Below, in pieces: positions 63,027-64,000 of a stretch of 64,000 nt of DNA. Made by a program: the position numbers and the translations under genes. The number at the start of each line of letters is the position of its first letter. The stretch's first letter is position 1. The DNA is from Bacteroidia bacterium. GTDB taxonomy: Bacteria > Bacteroidota > Bacteroidia > Flavobacteriales_D > Cryomorphaceae. Under the pieces are notes generated by a model. The model saw only the letters and a list, made by a program, of their open reading frames with translations, had not been told where the DNA came from and did not search any database. The stretch is taken from positions 1 through 64,000 of the forward strand of contig JAUICL010000006.1 of NCBI GenBank assembly GCA_030427905.1, given 5' to 3'.

Positions 63027-63701
63027 TACAGATGAAATAGATACTACCAAATCGCCACTGGCTATTCGGTGTGTGACATTCACCACTTCCTTCTCTCTCA
63101 ACAGATCTTAAACATGATCCCAGCCCTGACCATAAGAGTCAGGGCTAAAGTACCTAGCAGTCGCTGAAACCGGATGCAATGGTGTCTCATCCAAAAAATC
63201 CTGACAGGACGAAACATTAAAACGGGAAGTAAATCTAGCGCAGTCGATCCTTTGGATATTTCCATCAAGCCACTGTCCTGTTATGGGGCGAGTGCTGTTA
63301 AAACAAAGGTAATCAAGTATGTAGAGTTAATTTTTCACTTATAATTAATCGTTTTTCACTCCTTAAACCACAGAGCACTCAAAGCTCACAGAGAATCTCT
63401 GTGCAACTCTGTGACCTTCGTGCCTTTGTGGTGCCAATAACAAGGCTGATACCTTTTCTTGATTTCAGAACAAGGAACAACGATTAACGATTTTAGAAGG
63501 AATACCGCAGCTCCGCCTCAGGCGGAAATACGGAGCAGCGGTCAACTTCAACACAGGAAATCTAACCCGTTTTTCACTGATTAAAACCCAGCGCATCTTT
63601 GTACATAATACTTGATACTTAATACAATCCATTGAAGAAACAGCCTTTACCCCAAAATTGAAGTCTACCCAATACCAAAGACTCACTACCCACGACCAAA
63701 A
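63027..63701. other. Intergenic with hairpins and ctctgtg repeat
   Basis: No gene. AGCCCTGAC/GTCAGGGCT hairpin at 63122-63146, a ctctgtg/accttcgtgcctttgtgg repeat at about 63364-63432 (the same family as around 47486, without a GxxExxY gene), and a GC-rich TCCGCC/GGCGGA hairpin at about 63512. Confidence 0.6.
63364..63432. repeat. Isolated ctctgtg-type repeat copy
   Basis: accacagagcactcaaagc to gaccttcgtgcctttgtgg: one more copy of the inverted repeat words flanking the GxxExxY gene, found here without any gene. Confidence 0.6.
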
Positions 63702-64000
63702 CTACCTAACAACCTGCACACATAACGCCTCTTGACGCGTTTGGCCAGACACGCCCACGGCTGTGATGGTCACAACGTATGAGCCTGTGGGGCTATTGGC
63801 GGGATCCCAAAGAAGAATCTCACCGTCTTCGTTGCTCGTGTTGCCGTTATGGACTTCTCTACCCCAGCGATCGTTGATAGTCCAGGAGAGATTTGATACT
63901 CCAGCGGTTTGAGCGATCAATTTATCGTTTCTGCCGTCGCTATTTGGGGTAATGATGTTTGGAAGAATAAGCTCCATACCCTGATCTACAAAAAGCGTAA
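63702..64000 (-). CDS. T9SS type B (gliding-motility-type) C-terminal domain, partial
   Basis: The 3' end of a gene entering from the right edge. The visible ~99 residues read LILPNIITPNSDGRNDKLIA, WTINDRWGREVHNG, WDPANSPTGSYVVTITAVG: the CHU_C/gliding-motility-associated C-terminal domain of T9SS type B substrates, which are attached or released at the surface. The rest of the protein is outside the window. Confidence 0.9.
   Translation of the reverse strand, partial: TLFVDQGMELILPNIITPNSDGRNDKLIAQTAGVSNLSWTINDRWGREVHNGNTSNEDGEILLWDPANSPTGSYVVTITAVGVSGQTRQEALCVQVVR

Overview
The window comes from a chromosome of the phylum Bacteroidota, probably a marine Flavobacteriia or Cryomorphaceae-like bacterium. 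Five things point there. Many secreted proteins end in type IX secretion (T9SS) C-terminal sorting domains (genes at 1430, 16342, 26032, 31567 and 55893, a remnant near 30000, and a gliding-type domain at 63702). Promoters fit the Bacteroidota -7 consensus TAnnTTTG. Shine-Dalgarno sequences are essentially absent. Two DUF6090 proteins are present, and a Y_Y_Y-type sensor kinase is paired with a LuxR-type regulator. No rRNA, tRNA or CRISPR array was found.

Layout. 1-80 is the start of ssb (minus strand). About 1300-22010 is an accessory region of unrelated, mostly AT-rich single genes: a VCBS T9SS protein, DUF6090, a truncated IS1182-type transposase, a sulfatase, several hypotheticals and a toxin-antitoxin pair. 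Many are bounded by short hairpin sites whose outer 7-mers resemble integron attC boxes, with the 5' box of a gene complementary to its own 3' box. I read this as an integron-like cassette array without a visible integrase. It is interrupted by a resident block, 12628-18603, holding a sensor kinase, a response regulator and a secreted T9SS protein. That block carries two matching palindrome plus -7 promoter units, so the three genes look like one small regulon. Three ~245-bp repeats (11101, 18689, 20181), each with a terminator and a palindrome, sit between cassettes.

22137-30546 holds envelope and secreted proteins: a RidA-like lipoprotein, a second DUF6090 protein, an erythromycin-esterase-like enzyme, a beta-propeller T9SS protein, an alpha/beta hydrolase and a decayed T9SS gene. 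30540-39188 is a minus-strand run: MDR oxidoreductase, Ig-like T9SS protein, TPR/HTH lipoprotein regulator, YceI-like protein, porin and YceI protein. It is divergent from a TPR/AraC regulator at 39470. 41357-49031 is mixed metabolism: MDR oxidoreductase, DUF4386, an LRR protein, an ACMSD-type decarboxylase, a His-rich lipoprotein, a GxxExxY protein inside inverted repeats, and an RMD1-family protein.

49085-53806 is the most coherent pathway: an ECF sigma factor divergent from a tightly coupled four-gene operon (C39-like peptidase, RimK-like ATP-grasp ligase, GCS2-type ligase, N-formylglutamate amidohydrolase). This is an amidoligase system predicted to make or process a glutamyl or peptide-like product. 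Immediately behind it lies a ~1-kb insert carrying a DUF559 nuclease and flanked by a 57-bp direct repeat of the last gene's 3' end, whose three differences are all silent. The window closes with a DUF457 membrane protein, a 2377-residue CARDB-repeat T9SS giant, and the C-terminus of a T9SS type B protein.
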